Assembly: GCF_900496995.4 (NCBI RefSeq)
Contig: NC_044008.1
Location: 2,022,453-2,086,452 of the forward strand
From: Aquila chrysaetos chrysaetos
Taxonomy: Eukaryota > Chordata > Aves > Accipitriformes > Accipitridae
Reading direction: 5' to 3'
Length of the DNA stretch: 64,000 nt
Below the pieces are notes generated by a model, which saw only the letters and a program-made list of their open reading frames with translations, did no database searches and was not told where the DNA came from. The stretch's first letter is position 1; each line of letters begins with the position of its first letter. Below are positions 32,501-43,700 of the stretch, one piece after another. Position numbers and translations under genes: made by a program.

Positions 32501-35500
32501 GGATCCAATGGGATTTACCAGGGAAGTTTGGGGTGCAAAATGGGGCAGGATGGACAGCCTGAGGCAGCTCCCACAGGAGCACTGGCTCCCAGATGTGGAG
32601 AGTTTCTCCTTGCTTTTCCTCCTAACCCACACAGCAATGATGTCAGGGGCAAATTCATCCCCATTTTTGCTCCTGCTTGTCCCGGCTCAGATGAGCAGAG
32701 CTGCCTTTCTGGCACAGAAGGTTTTTCAGGCTTTTTCAACATTTTCCCTCCTCCTCAAGGGTGCTGTGGCTGTTGGGTTGCAATTCCACCCTTGCAGTGG
32801 GCAGGGGATAGTGCTCACCAGCAGCCTCCCAGCGATGCTGGCAAGAGGCTCTATACCAATACAGTGATGTAGTGATTACTATTGCTCCAAAAAGCGATTG
32901 ATATCACCCAAAAGGACTGCAGACAGCACACAAACCTCCGCCACATCCCATAGAGCCCGAGCACAGAGGATGAGGTGGAGGCTTTTGCAAGATGGACTTG
33001 CTGATGCTCAGGTCCAGCCCTGCATTAACTCATGGCTATTTGCCTCCGCAGCATCTCCAGAGCCTAAATTACTCCTGCTCTAAAAATACGCGCAATTAAT
33101 TAACCTAGCTGAGTGCAATTCAGGCTGGTGACATGGCGATGAACTTTTTTGTTGCTTTCAACTCCGGCAGGAGCAAAGACAGAGGCTTTTGTCAGCTCCC
33201 TCCCAAACAGCCTGTCCGCTCCAATCTCCTGGGCGCAGCCAGAGGATGCTGGATGATGCTCGGGGCCCAGCTGTCAGCACTGGCGGCCATTTCAGGGACT
33301 GTATCATTATCAAATTACTAAATTACGCTGGCCCAGCCTCTTCATCTCTCGCGATCCATTTTCTTTTGTCAGGGTTGCTAAGGAACTGCCCGCGGACATC
33401 AGATGCCGCGATGAGGCGAGTTTTTCCTCTCCGCAACTCCTCGCAAGACTTTGCTGGCTGGATGCACAAGAAACCCCCTCCTGCAAAGGGGCCGAGCGTG
33501 CTCAAGCTATAGGTGCACGTATATTCATAGATGCAGACCCACGGGCTCCGCTCTGGAACCGCGTGATCTGTACGAAACAAGTGATGGGGTCACTCGTGCT
33601 CCAAAATTGCCCTCCACTTCGCAAACTCCACAAGGATTTGTGAAGCTGGTTTTATGTGCATTAAAGCCTCAGCTCTTTGCATGCTCAGGGCTGACTGCTT
33701 GTAGCGATGTTCTTTGCTTTCTAAGGCCTTTCTCCAATGTGTGTTCAGGAATCTTCTGGCTTCGCCCTGTTTGGAGCAGCCCCAGCTCCCTGCGCCTGGA
33801 AAGCAGCCGGCTCGCCAGCAAATCATTCAGCCCTAAAAGTCTCCCCCACCCTGCAATCAAATAATTTCAAGAAACTCAATTAGAGTGACATGACATTTCC
33901 AAGGAAACACCGAGGATGCATTCCGGTAATATTTTGGCCCTGCCAAAGCGGTTCAGATGGCAAATCAATAGTAAACATTTAAGGCTAGATGTATTAAAAA
34001 AAAATCAAGTTATCAATTTCCCATTATGCCTCAGCTCCCAGAGCACTGATGGGAAATTCAAGCTGCATTTAATACACCTAGTAGAGGACTGAACAGCTTG
34101 ATCTTATATACTTGCCCACAATATTGGTTTTCACTTCTCAAGTCTTCCAGCTGCTTTGCAAATATGAATTAAGTCACCTGGCTCCCTGGTAAGCTGCTGC
34201 TTTGGCCTGTGCCATAAGCACGGTTTATGGTGAAGGGTCTTGAGCCAAATCACCCCCGCTGAGAGACTCTGCCCCTCTCCTTTGGCTACACCTTGACCAT
34301 GAAACCAAGCAGCCAAATTTTTCCCCCAGACTTAGCTTTGGGACACATGCACTCCTCACCAACCTTGGAGCCAAAAGCTGTCAAGAAATTCTGCACATAG
34401 GGTGGTGAAGTCCTATTTTAAGTGATGTCACTGGTCTTAAAAGGAAAAATGAAGGTGTTGTCCCATTTGTTTGGTGTCTGGGAATAACGAGGTAGAAAGG
34501 GAGATTCCTCATGTTCTCAGGCAGGTCTCAGGTCCCCCAGGTCCATTTGCTCACCTACAGCTGCCTCCAGACCCTCACTGTGCTGCTGGTTCACAGCCAT
34601 AAAAGTGCTCTTTGTGCAATTACTATTGCTTCTTGTCTCCTCGGATGACTTGATGTCAACTTAACATGCCTGCCAAGGGATTAACCAGCCCGCAGCGATG
34701 CAACCTCCTCTTCTCTAATGCCCTGGTGCAGTGGATAGCTGGAGTGGGTCAATGAAATGTGGGGCTGGGCTCCCTGGAGGAGCAACCACAAGATGGAGGA
34801 AGGCTTTCTCTTCTTGGTTTTGGTAAATAAGTGCCACTTGGAGTTATTAATGAGCTGGCCGGTGGCAACGGTCCCCAGGAGGGTATGCTGTTGCATCCCG
34901 AATTGGAGAAAGGCTCCTGGGAGCATCTCCATTGTGCTGGTGGAAACTCAACATTGCAGCACACAGGGAGGGCAGAGGCAGGGTTTGGGGGCAGATGCCC
35001 AAGAGGAGATGTCCTGGGAGGGTTTGGGGAGGCAAGGGGAGCGTGCACTCTGCAGGGCACTGCGATGCCAGCCCAGCTGTGGGATAAGGACAGGCCACCC
35101 GGTGACCCCGAGCCATGTCCTGGGGACATCAGGTGATTTGCACGCTAAATCCACACAAGCGGCAGGTCTGCAGGGAGGAGATACGCCCCACGCACCACTG
35201 TGCCACCGGAGATGGTGTAGCCACGCACAGGCTGGCTTGGTAGGACGAGGCAGTAATGAGCAGTCTGGTGTTTCCTCTGACGGCCAGCCTGAAGCCTTTC
35301 TTCTTAAATCCCTCTCCTTGGGAAAACCTCCCTACCTTGCTGGGCCAAACCCCAGAGCCCTGGTCAGGGCTGGCCAAATGCTAGACCTTGGGTGACATCC
35401 CAAGAGGAGCCAAGGACAGGGAGGCTGCTTTGTGGGGACATCCAGAACTGGGTCAGAATAGAGCTGGTGCAAAGTTACTACAGCTCCATAAATATATATA

Positions 35501-38380
35501 TATATATATATATTATTTTTTTTTTTTTTTTTTTTTTGCCATTGCTAGTAAACCACCATAGGTTTTGAACTGACCTGACACCCTGGGTCAGGGTGTCACT
35601 TGAGTATGACAACCCCATATTTCTGCTGGAAGCCACTTGTGCCTTCACTGCAGGGACGCTGGCAGGGTGAGAACCACACCAGAGAAAAGGGAGGTGCTAG
35701 GAGGGTTTTCTTTCTTATAATAATAAATATTATTAATGAGCTTTTTCTGTATTAATTAAACAGTGAGAACTATGACACTGTTAAAGTGTTAACTGGGCTA
35801 TTGGTCATTTCTTAGCACTGTGTTTACAGTGTGTCCCCTTTTGCCCATATGGATATTTTTGCTCCGGTCCAGCTGTGGGCTGGTTTGCATCAGGAAGGAT
35901 CATTTGGGGCACAGGGGTTTGCAAGCAGAGATGTCCCAAATCAAGTTGATGTGAGTGAACCTTTCTGGAAGAGCATCCCCAGCCCTTTATATAGCTAAGT
36001 TCCTTCCCCTTCCCTCTTTTAAGGCTCTGAAATGCTGTTTGCTCTGCATAACTGCGGGAATTCAACGACTTGTGCCCCTTGGCAAGGTCCCACCTAAATA
36101 AAAATTTTCATACCAGGGTGACAAATGAACGTGTGGGTCGTGCGCTCCATTAAGTCTCTCTTTTCTTGTGCGCAGTGATTATTTTTATCAATGCAATTTA
36201 GGAATGAAGGTTTTTTTTCCTGATGCCTGCAAATGCTTTGCAACCCTGGAGGGTCTCAACTGTCCTGGGCTGATGCAGGAGCTGAAGTTCAAACCACTCC
36301 GCGTCTCCTGGGCTGCTGAGGGCCAGAGGCTGCAACACCTGCAGAGCCGGGCACCCTGCGAGCTCCGCAGCCTGGCCGGGGCTCTCCAGACATCAGCATC
36401 CTGCAGCCTTCCTCGGAAAGTGCCCCCCATCGCTGTGATGCCAGGGAAGTGTGAAAACGTCGGGTGTTTCTCCAAAACCCACCTGTTTCTTGATGCTGTG
36501 GCTTGGCCTGGAAATAGATGAATGCTTTCCTTTGGGTGACGCTGCGCCTGCTGTTTTGCTCAGCTGGGAACATTTTGGGTTTTTTTTCCAAGGGAATATT
36601 TTGCTTGCCATGATACAGTACCTGAATGTTTTTCTTGTCAAAGCACATTTTGATACAGAACATCATTTCAAGAGGAGAGGCTGGAAGTGTCAGTCTGAAA
36701 ATGGCACTTGCCTCATTGCCAACATTTACCAATTTTTTTTTTTTTTTTTGAGTAAAAATGATTTTAGCTGTGGGGGGAATAATAATCTCCCAAAGCTCTG
36801 CTGGTTCCTCCTTGTGCCTGGGACATAAGGGGAATCCTTTTTGTACTTATTCTACTGGTAGCAATGAGGCAACCCTGAAACCAGGGAAATCTGAGCTCAA
36901 CCTTACCAAATTATGCAGAAAACTTTAAATAAAACCCACTGATTACCTAAACAGCTCCCTTACAATCCCACTCTACCATGAATCCTCATTTAGCCATTAT
37001 GTTCCCACCAAGGGCATTTGGAGGAGGAAAGGCGATTCCCAGTGCAACCCTTGAAGGTGCAATGCAATGTACATTCTTTAATGAAAATATTTTTTTCTAT
37101 ATGGGGCAGAAGAGTGACTGTTTATAGAAGTCTTAGGCATGTCTATTGGGGAACTGTTACGGTGAGAGGAATCGCGGCTTGCACCCGTGGATGCTTACAT
37201 TACCAGGGCACAGCAGGGCTCCCCAGGCAAAGGACTGGGAGACCAAAATGCCAGCACTAAAATGTTGGGGAGAGCCCTGCCAAGCCAGTAGCGTGGGCAG
37301 CAATGCCATGGTGAACCCACCCACACCACATCTGAGAGGTGTCATTTCTAGACACCGTGTTTCCTACCTGGTTGCAACACAACAGCAATGCTTTTGCTGT
37401 TTCTTTGGCAAATTGAAAATATTTCAAAAGCCGGGAGAGACTTCCGCGCCATCAGAGCTGCTGTGACCCTTCCCAGGGGCTGGCATGCTGTCCCATGACG
37501 TGTGCTTGCAGGAGATGCTATGGGATAGGACCTCTCTCCGCTGGGTCCATGTGGCCACCAAATCCCAGAGGCTTAGCCTCCCACTTGTAGGATTTCCACA
37601 CCTCTCCAAGCACCAGCTCCAAAAGCCTTGAGGACCTGAGGGTGGCATTTTGCAAGGAGAAGTCTGGTTTTGAACCCTGTTTTCTTCTTACTGTACAATT
37701 TGGGATGGCTCGTCTTCACCTGTCCAGGGAATGGTCAAGTGAAGGAGAAGGTTGGACTTGCTAAGGGCCATGGGGAGTTTAGGGTCAAGCTGAAAGGCCA
37801 TGGGATGGGGCTCAGCCTGCTCACCTGGTCCGACATGGGGAAATAGAAATTCCCACCTTTCTCTCTGCCTTTCTCAAGGGGTTACTGCTTCCAGGTGAAT
37901 TATGAACTAGAATTAAACATGGCAGCATTAACACACTTTTATTTTACAAAAATAAACTCAGGGGTATGTGTCAGCTGGTTTTGCACAGTAGTCCCACAGG
38001 GCAAGCGGTGCAGTCGTGAGCCTCTGGACATCTCTGCTTTCCTGAGCAACCAGATGTTTCCCTCTCCTCATACCACTTTATTTACTGCTCATAATTACAG
38101 TTTTTCCAACATCTTTTTTCAAACATCCCTTGCCTCTTCAAGTTAAATGGTTTGTCTTGCTTGTCCAGTGTCTGAGGTGTCCTGGAGACACTTCTCGCAG
38201 CTCCGTTCCTCTGCTTTAAAGGCAATTACAGCTGATCACCTCCTTCTGACTGGTTTTTGAAAGTGAGGAAAGAGAAAACAAAAGGGACATTGGAGCTTGG
38301 CTGCAGCTTGGGTTTCGTCTTGGACCTCCCATGCTCACGGTGGCTCAGGAAGTCCCTGACACCATGGGATTGTCTATGCC
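26510..38380. other. Intergenic stretch, no gene recognised
   Basis: About 12 kb with no convincing exon or RNA gene. Open frames up to about 165 codons exist but show no domain, splice context or codon pattern. Several A/T-rich, low-repeat blocks (near 31.6, 33.1-33.4 and 33.86-34.1 kb) carry TAATTA-like and AATCAATA-like motifs and look more like non-coding regulatory DNA. Homopolymer T runs occur near 36.73 kb. Confidence 0.45.
35491..35537. repeat. (TA)n plus poly-T microsatellite
   Basis: About 11 TA dinucleotides are followed by an ATT and then a 22-base T run. Confidence 0.9.
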
Positions 38381-38384
38381 AGGT

Positions 38385-39400
38385 CATAGAATCATTCAGG
38401 TTGGAAAAGACCTTTGAGATCATCAAGTCCAACTGTAAACCTAATACAGCCAAGTCCCACTAAACCATGTCCTTAAGTGCCACATCTACGTGTCTTTTAG
38501 ACACCTCTAGGGATGGTGACTCAACCACTTCCCAACCACCAGTGGGCAGTGCGTGACTGCCCACTTCCCTGGGCAGCCTGTTCCAGTGCTCAACAACCCT
38601 TTCAGTGAAGAAATTTTTCCTAATATCCAACCTAAACCTCCCCTGGTGCAACTTGAGGCCGTTTCCTCTCGTCTTAGCGCTTGTTAGGTGGGAGCAGAGA
38701 CCGACCCCCGCCTGGCTACAACCTCCTTTCAGGCAGTTGCAGAGAGCGATGAGGTCTCCCCTCAGCCTCCTTTTCTCCAGGCTAAACAACCCCAGTTCCC
38801 TCAGCCGCTCCCCACAAGACTTGTGCTCCAGACCCTCCACCGGCTTCGCTGCCCTTCTCTGGACACGCTCCAGCCCCTCAAGGTCTTTCTTGTCGCGAGG
38901 GGCCCAAAACCGAACACGGGACTCGAGGTGCGGCCTCACCAGTGCCCAGCACAGGGGGACGATCCCTGCCCTGCTCCTGCCGGCCACGCTATTTCTGACA
39001 CGGGCCAGGATGCCGTTGGCCGCCTTGGCCGCCTGGGCACGCCGCCGGCTCACGTTCGGCCGGCCGTCGACCAGCACCCCCAGGTCCTTTTCCGCCGGGC
39101 AGCTTTCCAGCCGCTCTTCCCCGAGCCTGTAGCGCTGCACGGGGTTGCTGTGACCCAAGCGCAGGACCCGGCACTCGGCCGTGTTGAACCTCGTACAGCT
39201 GGCCTCGCGCCATCGATCCGGCCTGCCCAGATCCCTCTGTAGAGCCTGCCTGCCCTCCAGCCTACCCTCAATGCTCCCGCCCAACTTGGCGTCATCTGCA
39301 AACTTACTGAGGGTGCACTCAATCCCCTTGTCCAGATCATTGATAAAAATATTAAACAGAACTGGCCCAAATACTGAGCCCTGGGGAACACCAGGGCAGC
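38385..39400 (-). mobile_element. CR1 LINE, long 5'-truncated copy with readable RT segment
   Basis: The minus strand holds about 1 kb of CR1: the 3' end reads on the + strand as 'catagaatcattcaggttgg'. The coding part is open for over 300 codons, from [16 protein letters not shown] (RT palm) through FADDAKLGG, which contains the catalytic-type FADD motif, to a normal C-terminus (about 38460). The N-terminal RT and endonuclease parts are missing, as in most CR1 copies, so it could not move by itself. The uninterrupted frame and GC-rich CR1 sequence suggest it is younger than the other copies here. About 85 codons of open frame upstream of 39400 are not CR1. Confidence 0.9.
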
Positions 39401-40260
39401 AAATCCCCCCTTCCTGGCCAGTCAATACATGCTCCTTCTCCCCAAAGACCACTTCAGCTCTACAGGATGTCCTTGCCTGTCCTAAACTGGGCTTAGAGCA
39501 ATGAATATTTGCACTGCCTTCTTCCTCGCAGAATAGGAAGCCCAGGCTGTGCAAAGTCCATTGCATATCAGTAAGATTCAAGCGGATTACAAAAGACTGT
39601 GCGATGGTCTTGATTTTATGCATGACAGGTGCCAGCCTAAAACGCAACCAACAAAATACAGACCACCTGAAAACTCTGAAATGAAGCTAAATTCATAGAC
39701 CCCTGCCTTTAATTTCTTTCTCTTTTCAAAAATGCCTTTGAAGACAGAGCGGATGAATCTCACCAGGGTTTTTTTTTAATGTATTGTTGAGAACTAATGC
39801 ATTTCTCCTGATGCCCGGAGGGGTTGTCTCCATGCAGAAGAAAGGCTGGGAGAAGAGTATCTTTCTAGGAAGGCTCGTTTCAGCCACAGCTTGTGCACTG
39901 CTTGGCAGCAGTAGGGTTTGCATTACTGTCAGGGCCAGCAGGAGACCATTTCCCCTGTGGTGAGCTACCACGTGCCTGGAGAGGAGGAAGAACCACGCAG
40001 GCTGACCCCACAGACCCTAGATCAGGCAACAGGAGCCCAGACGGGCTTCCAGGAGTGAGTTTTGCCCATTGAAACCCTGGATGAGGTGTAACCCCAATGC
40101 AGGGGTGTTTGGGACTGCTCATGGTCTAGATCAGGGCAGCTTTACCAGCTTCAGGTTCTGCCTGGAGTCCTCGGTGGCTGGAGAACCCAGAGAGGTGCTT
40201 GGATGGACCAGTTCAGGGTTCAGAGGGCACCAGCCCCCAAATTCCTGCAAACCTCAGCCC

Positions 40261-40415
40261 TCAGAGTGCATGAGGTGACCGAGCTCCAGGCGTGCAAACT
40301 ACCAGGACCCAGTGCTGGTGCCCACAGGGACCCTCCTCGTCACCCACAGGTCCACCTGCATTCCATAAGCGGATGTGGCCCAAGGGAGGAGATGTCCAGG
40401 AGCTCCTAGGAGGGG
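40261..40415 (-). CDS. Candidate last exon of the collagen gene
   Basis: A strong pyrimidine-rich acceptor (GGTCCCCCCCCAG on the minus strand) lies about 200 bases after the Kunitz exon. In the phase required by the Kunitz donor (phase 1) the frame stays open for 50 codons (starting PPRSSW) to a TGA at 40261. Type VII collagen also has a short exon after its Kunitz exon. The phase match alone has a one-in-three chance, and the tail shows no domain, so this is tentative. Confidence 0.25.
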
Positions 40416-40615
40416 CTGGGGGGGGACCAAAGTGAGCTGGGAATGGGAGGGGAATGAGACCTTGCAAACTGGAGGCATCCCTCCAACTTCTTGCTTGGTC
40501 CTGGTGGGGCACCATAAGGCAATGGAGGTGGGTGCATCATGGATGGGTTTTCCTGCTTTGACCTCACTCCTGGTTGGAGGAAGAGGAGTGTTGGAGGGCT
40601 CAGGGGCTGCCTTAC

Positions 40616-40786
40616 CTGCTGAGGTTTTGCACCGCTGCTCGCATTTCCACTTGGTTTCGAAGCGGTTGCTGTTCCCTCGGCATCCCCCGAAGATGAAGGG
40701 CCGGCAGGCGTTTGCCTCTGGGTGGTAATACCAGAGCAGGGTGTAGTGCTGGCAGGAGCCCTCATCCATCGGCTGCAGGCAGGGGG
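40616..40786 (-). CDS. Kunitz-domain exon of the collagen gene
   Basis: Acceptor ccctgcag and donor gtaagg; 171 nt, phase 1 at both ends, as is usual for Kunitz modules. It encodes PCLQPMDEGSCQHYTLLWYY, then ACRPFIFGGCRGNSNRF and CEQRC, with all six cysteines in the BPTI/Kunitz spacing and the FGGC and N-x-NRF motifs intact. The residue after the second cysteine (P1) is glutamine, not Lys or Arg, so trypsin-type inhibition is unlikely. DEGSC followed by YTL-WY resembles the type VII collagen Kunitz domain. Confidence 0.85.
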
Positions 40787-43700
40787 CTGCAGGGAAACAC
40801 CCCCCCACCCACTCGTGTGTTGGACCCAGGTGGGAAAAGGCCACGCTCTGCCACCCTGATTCCCACCCTGGGCAAACGCGTGGGGCTGGTCCAGGGTCTC
40901 CCGCTGCCCCACAGTCAGCATCTTACCGCGAAGCAATGGGGCTGTCAGAGCAAAGCGGGCAGCAGGGACCAAGGGGGGGGCATCCAGCAGTGGATTTCTA
41001 TAGCGGGACGAGCGTGAGGCTCCCTGTTGCTCCACGGCACTCTCTGCCCCTGTGGTGCCCACCATGGTGTTCTCCGACCTTTGCAAGGGGGTGATTAACC
41101 CCTGGGTCCTGGGAGGGGGTCTTTGCAAGGGTGGTGGCATTCGGGGTGTTCCCTGGGGGACTCTCACTGTATTTTGCTGGTGGGGCTGGACCACACTGGA
41201 TTGGGTGAAAACACCCCCCAGCTTTTTCACCACCAGCTCAACGCTCTGGGGCAAAAGCAGCTGCTTTAAGCCAAGTCCAAAACGGAGTTTTGAGCCTCTG
41301 TTAGCCGGCATGTGTAACTCTTCCAGCGCCACGTCCCCTTGATCCCAGTGCCAAAAAGCACTTCCCACCCAGGAAGTGACTTCCTTAAATGTCACTTAAT
41401 TCAGTGCATTTCACCTGGTAATTGACTGTGGGCTTCTCGGCGCTTGTGCTGAGAGGGACCCGTTATCTGCTGTGCCCGGGGAGCCGCTGGGGAAGCAAAT
41501 GGAAATCACACGTAATGAGGGCACGCAAACAAATTAGCTACCATTTAAATATATATCATTGGAGCCTTACATGGCTTTCCTCTGGCTAACAAGTTCTCCT
41601 AATAAATGTCACAGAGCAATTGGGGAGGGGAGGGAGAAACCGGCGGCAATAAAATTCTTAATGGTGTTAAACAACTCAGTCAGAAAGGTTGGGTGTTAGT
41701 CAGAGAAAATGGAAGTATTTGTGGTTGTTTGCAGGAGATAAATGTCAGGCCGGAGTTTTGTAAATCTGCGAGCTTTGAAAAGCCAGGAGCGATTGTAATC
41801 TGGCAGTAATAACCCTCCGATTGCAGAATCCTGTTAACATTTAGAGCGCCTATCCGCACTCATCATTTAGCAGAGCGATTTATGAGCCCTCCTGCCTCAG
41901 ACCCGGGCTTTAATGGGATTGTCGGCTGGCGACGGCTGCAGCTGTGATTCAATAACTTGTAGGACGCCCCATCGATCTGAAACCGCCCAGATCCCAAATG
42001 CTGCCTTGGTATAAAGTGAGTTTAAAGCCAGACGGATGATGTCTTCAATGTAGAACAGACAACAGGAGAGTGCTTGGGGGTGGGCAGGAGGAAGGCAGTG
42101 ATGGCTGGGGTCTGGTTCTAGGCTTAGCTGGATTTGGGGGATTTGTTCTATCCTTAGCAGATTACACGGGGGAAAAATGGAGGTCACTATCAACGGATTT
42201 GACTTAAAACTCTTCCCAAAGCTCTGGGAAAGGGCCATCATGGGTAATAAAGGTCAACGCATATAAACTGTAGGTCAACAGCTTGTATAGGCTACGACTT
42301 GTTTTGGGGTGTAAAATTATGTAACATTGGGGTGTCTTGCTCAGTATGAAAGTGCAGTGTGGGGTTTTTTTTTAATTATTTCAAGAGTAGAAGGACTATT
42401 TGGCCAACCCATGTGCTGATTGGCCAACCAGTGAGCTGACTGGCCAGCTTTTGTGTTGACTGGCCACTTAGCTACTGCATGGCCAGTTTGCAGAAAGCTT
42501 TGCCCCATAGATGCTGGGGGACCAGAGTTTGTGGAGGACCATTGTACCAGCATGGGATGTTGCATTTTAGATGCCTCCCTTCTGCCGAGATGCATCTGGC
42601 CCTGTGAGTGCCTTTTTCTCTGAGCCGAACCACTGACGCTGTCACCCTGCCTGTGTCAGCGGCAGCTCCATCCATGCTACCCAACCCTCCTCCTCCTGGT
42701 GACAAAACCTGAGCAGACACATCTTAATTTCTGACTTGCTGAATTGCAAGAAATGAGCCTGAACTCTCCATCCTTCTGAGTCCTGCCCTGTCTCGCAGTG
42801 TGTTTGGACTTTGAGCACCAAGTGCAGAAAGCCCTTCACAAACAAGCCCATAATCCTTCTTCCACCTCGCCCCAGCCCTTCTGCATCATGTTTTCACTCT
42901 ATATGTCGCCTATAAATCAAGATTCTTCTAGTGGAAGGTGTCCCTGCCCATGGCAGGGGGGTTGGAACTAGATGATCTTTAAGGTCCCTTCCAACCCAAA
43001 CCATTCTATGATTCTGTGATTCAAAGCCAAGCCCTGATGAGGAGGTCAGAGGGTCCATGGGTGGCTGTGGCATGGATCTGGGGATGTGATGGACCTGGAG
43101 GAGGGCAGCTTGTATGGGTACTTCTGGGTAAAGGTCATTTCCAGGTTGCTGCTAAAATTTAGGGCAGCGCTACCCAGAAACCCCTCAAGCCAGTCATGTC
43201 AAAGGCTGCTTGATGCCTCCATCAGCATCTCAGGGGATGGGCAGGCCCATAGGAATCGGAAAAGCCACCCATGAGTCATTATCCCTTGGGGACAGGAGGA
43301 TGATATCCGACTGGTAGCTATTCTGTGCCAAGGGGACTATATTGATCGTCAGGTCTGCAGGAAGCTGGGCCAAGCATTCCCTCATAGTAATGCTCGCTAC
43401 AGTGATTCACAGTCAGAAGAAAGGGTAGACGACCTGAAATGCAGCTAAAACTGCCCCATCCTGTCCTCTCCCTGGAAAGATGGCCATTCTCAGCCAGGCA
43501 TTAATGGATTTCCCTGTATCCATCAAGCTCATCTCCCGGCCTTTTCCATCAGGACACTGCGTCCCAACGCATCCCAAGGTGGTCCTGGAGCCTCCTAGGG
43601 AACCACCCCGTTGGCTGTGCCTACAGAGTGGGCCATGAACCCATGGGCAAGGAGCAGGACATAGTTCACCTCCCTATGGCTGAGCAGCCTTCATGCCCCA

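Noticed and set aside
36289-36732. 147-codon minus-strand open frame
   Set aside because: No domain, signal peptide or splice context, and composition like the surrounding intergenic DNA.
38605-39242. Open frames of 175-184 codons on the + strand
   Set aside because: Antisense to the CR1 reverse-transcriptase frame.
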